Shown: piece by piece, positions 6,388 to 6,748 of the stretch
Layout of the letters: each line of letters starts with the position of its first letter
Position numbering within the stretch: position 1 is the first letter of the stretch
Assembly (NCBI GenBank): GCA_002170735.1
Contig: NHIV01000078.1
Location: 1 to 6,748, forward strand
Direction: 5' to 3'
Source of the DNA: a bacterium TMED198
Lineage (GTDB): Bacteria > Fidelibacterota > Marinisomatia > SCGC-AAA003-L08 > D37C17
Length of the DNA stretch: 6,748 nucleotides
Program-made: the position numbers and the translations under genes
Notes under the pieces: generated by a model
Seen by the model: the letters and a program-made list of their open reading frames with translations, nothing else
Database searches by the model: none
What the model was told of the DNA's origin: nothing

Positions 6388-6748
6388 CTACTTTTTTTAT
6401 GCAATTCATAAATTATTCTACGATCAAAAATTCCTCTTAAAAGAGGCCTCAGACCTGTAAAGTAAAAATGAAATGGATGGACCCTAAAAACTTCTTTTCT
6501 TTTAATCTCAAAACCAGATCTTTCCAGTAAAGACATGAAAGATTTTTGTGTCATCTCATGGAAATGATCTTTGGACCATAAAAATGCTGGCTTATAAGTT
6601 GGCATGGATAAATACAAGATCCCGCTTTTGGATAAAACCCTTTTACACTGCAAAAGAAAATGAAGGGGGTTAAAAAGATGCTCAATCACCTCAAAAGATG
6701 TTATTATCTGATAAGACCCCCTCAAGCACCAATTCATCCAAATCTCCT
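6384..6748 (-). CDS. Class-I SAM-dependent methyltransferase, C-terminal part (N-terminus beyond right edge)
   Basis: The frame stays open to the right edge, giving about 120 residues of a Methyltransf_11/23-like domain. YQIITSFEVIEHLFNPLHFL matches the post-motif-II segment, where 'D-x-I-x-x-x-x-V-x-E-H' is usual (here Q replaces the common D). LSKSGILYLSMPTYKP matches the strand with 'L-x-x-G-x-L-x-x-x-x-P'. GFEIKRKEVF is the usual last strand. The SAM-binding glycine motif should lie about 50-70 residues further upstream, outside the window. The tail FTGLRPLLRGIFDRRIIYELHKKSS is basic. The substrate cannot be told; such proteins often act in sugar, cell-envelope or cofactor pathways. An ATG at 6737 has an AGGAG six bases before it, but a start there would drop the SAM-binding half, so it is probably internal. 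The TAG stop is embedded in the CTAG shared with the queE stop. Confidence 0.83.
   Translation of the reverse strand, partial: EIWMNWCLRGSYQIITSFEVIEHLFNPLHFLLQCKRVLSKSGILYLSMPTYKPAFLWSKDHFHEMTQKSFMSLLERSGFEIKRKEVFRVHPFHFYFTGLRPLLRGIFDRRIIYELHKKSS

Noticed and set aside
6374..6398. Rho-independent terminator for queE (AAAG...CTTTTTTT)
   Set aside because: The stem is only four pairs with a mismatch next to it and lies across the convergent stop codons; too weak to call.

Overview
The window is AT-rich (roughly one third G+C by eye) and gene-dense, with no RNA gene, mobile element or CRISPR array visible. It looks like a marine-type Gram-negative bacterium. My best guess is the Neomarinimicrobiota (SAR406 / Marine Group A), because the large secreted protein at the left carries the many 'NG-x-W/Y-D/E' acidic Ca-binding-like motifs that I associate with that phylum. 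This is an inference from style, not a placement by marker gene. One gene (serA) has a textbook Shine-Dalgarno sequence, so the genome uses canonical ribosome binding sites at least part of the time.

Layout from left to right. Positions 1-2577 (minus) hold one very large open frame, cut off at the left edge. It encodes a lipoprotein of more than 840 mature residues: a lipobox, a Ser/Gly linker, an Asp- and Cys-rich half with degenerate Ca-binding-like motifs, then a Cys-free, beta-rich-looking C-terminal half. The frame is intact but has no ATG, GTG or TTG start ahead of its signal peptide. About 95 bases of AT-rich spacer (2578-2670) follow, with a possible promoter. Positions 2671-5655 (minus) form a tight three-gene operon, read right to left: a class-V aminotransferase, serA (3-phosphoglycerate dehydrogenase, long form with ACT domain) and a 110-residue coiled-coil-like protein of unknown function. 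The first junction overlaps by 11 bases and the second is a TGATG stop/start overlap. A short AT-rich divergent intergenic region (5656-5745) separates this operon from queE (5746-6387, plus). QueE is convergent with a class-I SAM methyltransferase (6384-6748, minus) that runs off the right edge; the two stop codons share a CTAG.

Function. SerA oxidises 3-phosphoglycerate and the neighbouring aminotransferase most likely makes phosphoserine from the product, so the operon would give the first two steps of serine synthesis; no serB phosphatase lies in the window. QueE makes the 7-deazaguanine core of queuosine and is not obviously linked to its neighbours. The lipoprotein probably sits on the cell surface or outer membrane and has no recognisable enzymatic domain.

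There is no gene-free stretch over 300 bases. I do not see a clear new multi-gene system. The least explained items are the large acidic Cys-rich lipoprotein with its missing start codon and the small protein translationally coupled to serA.
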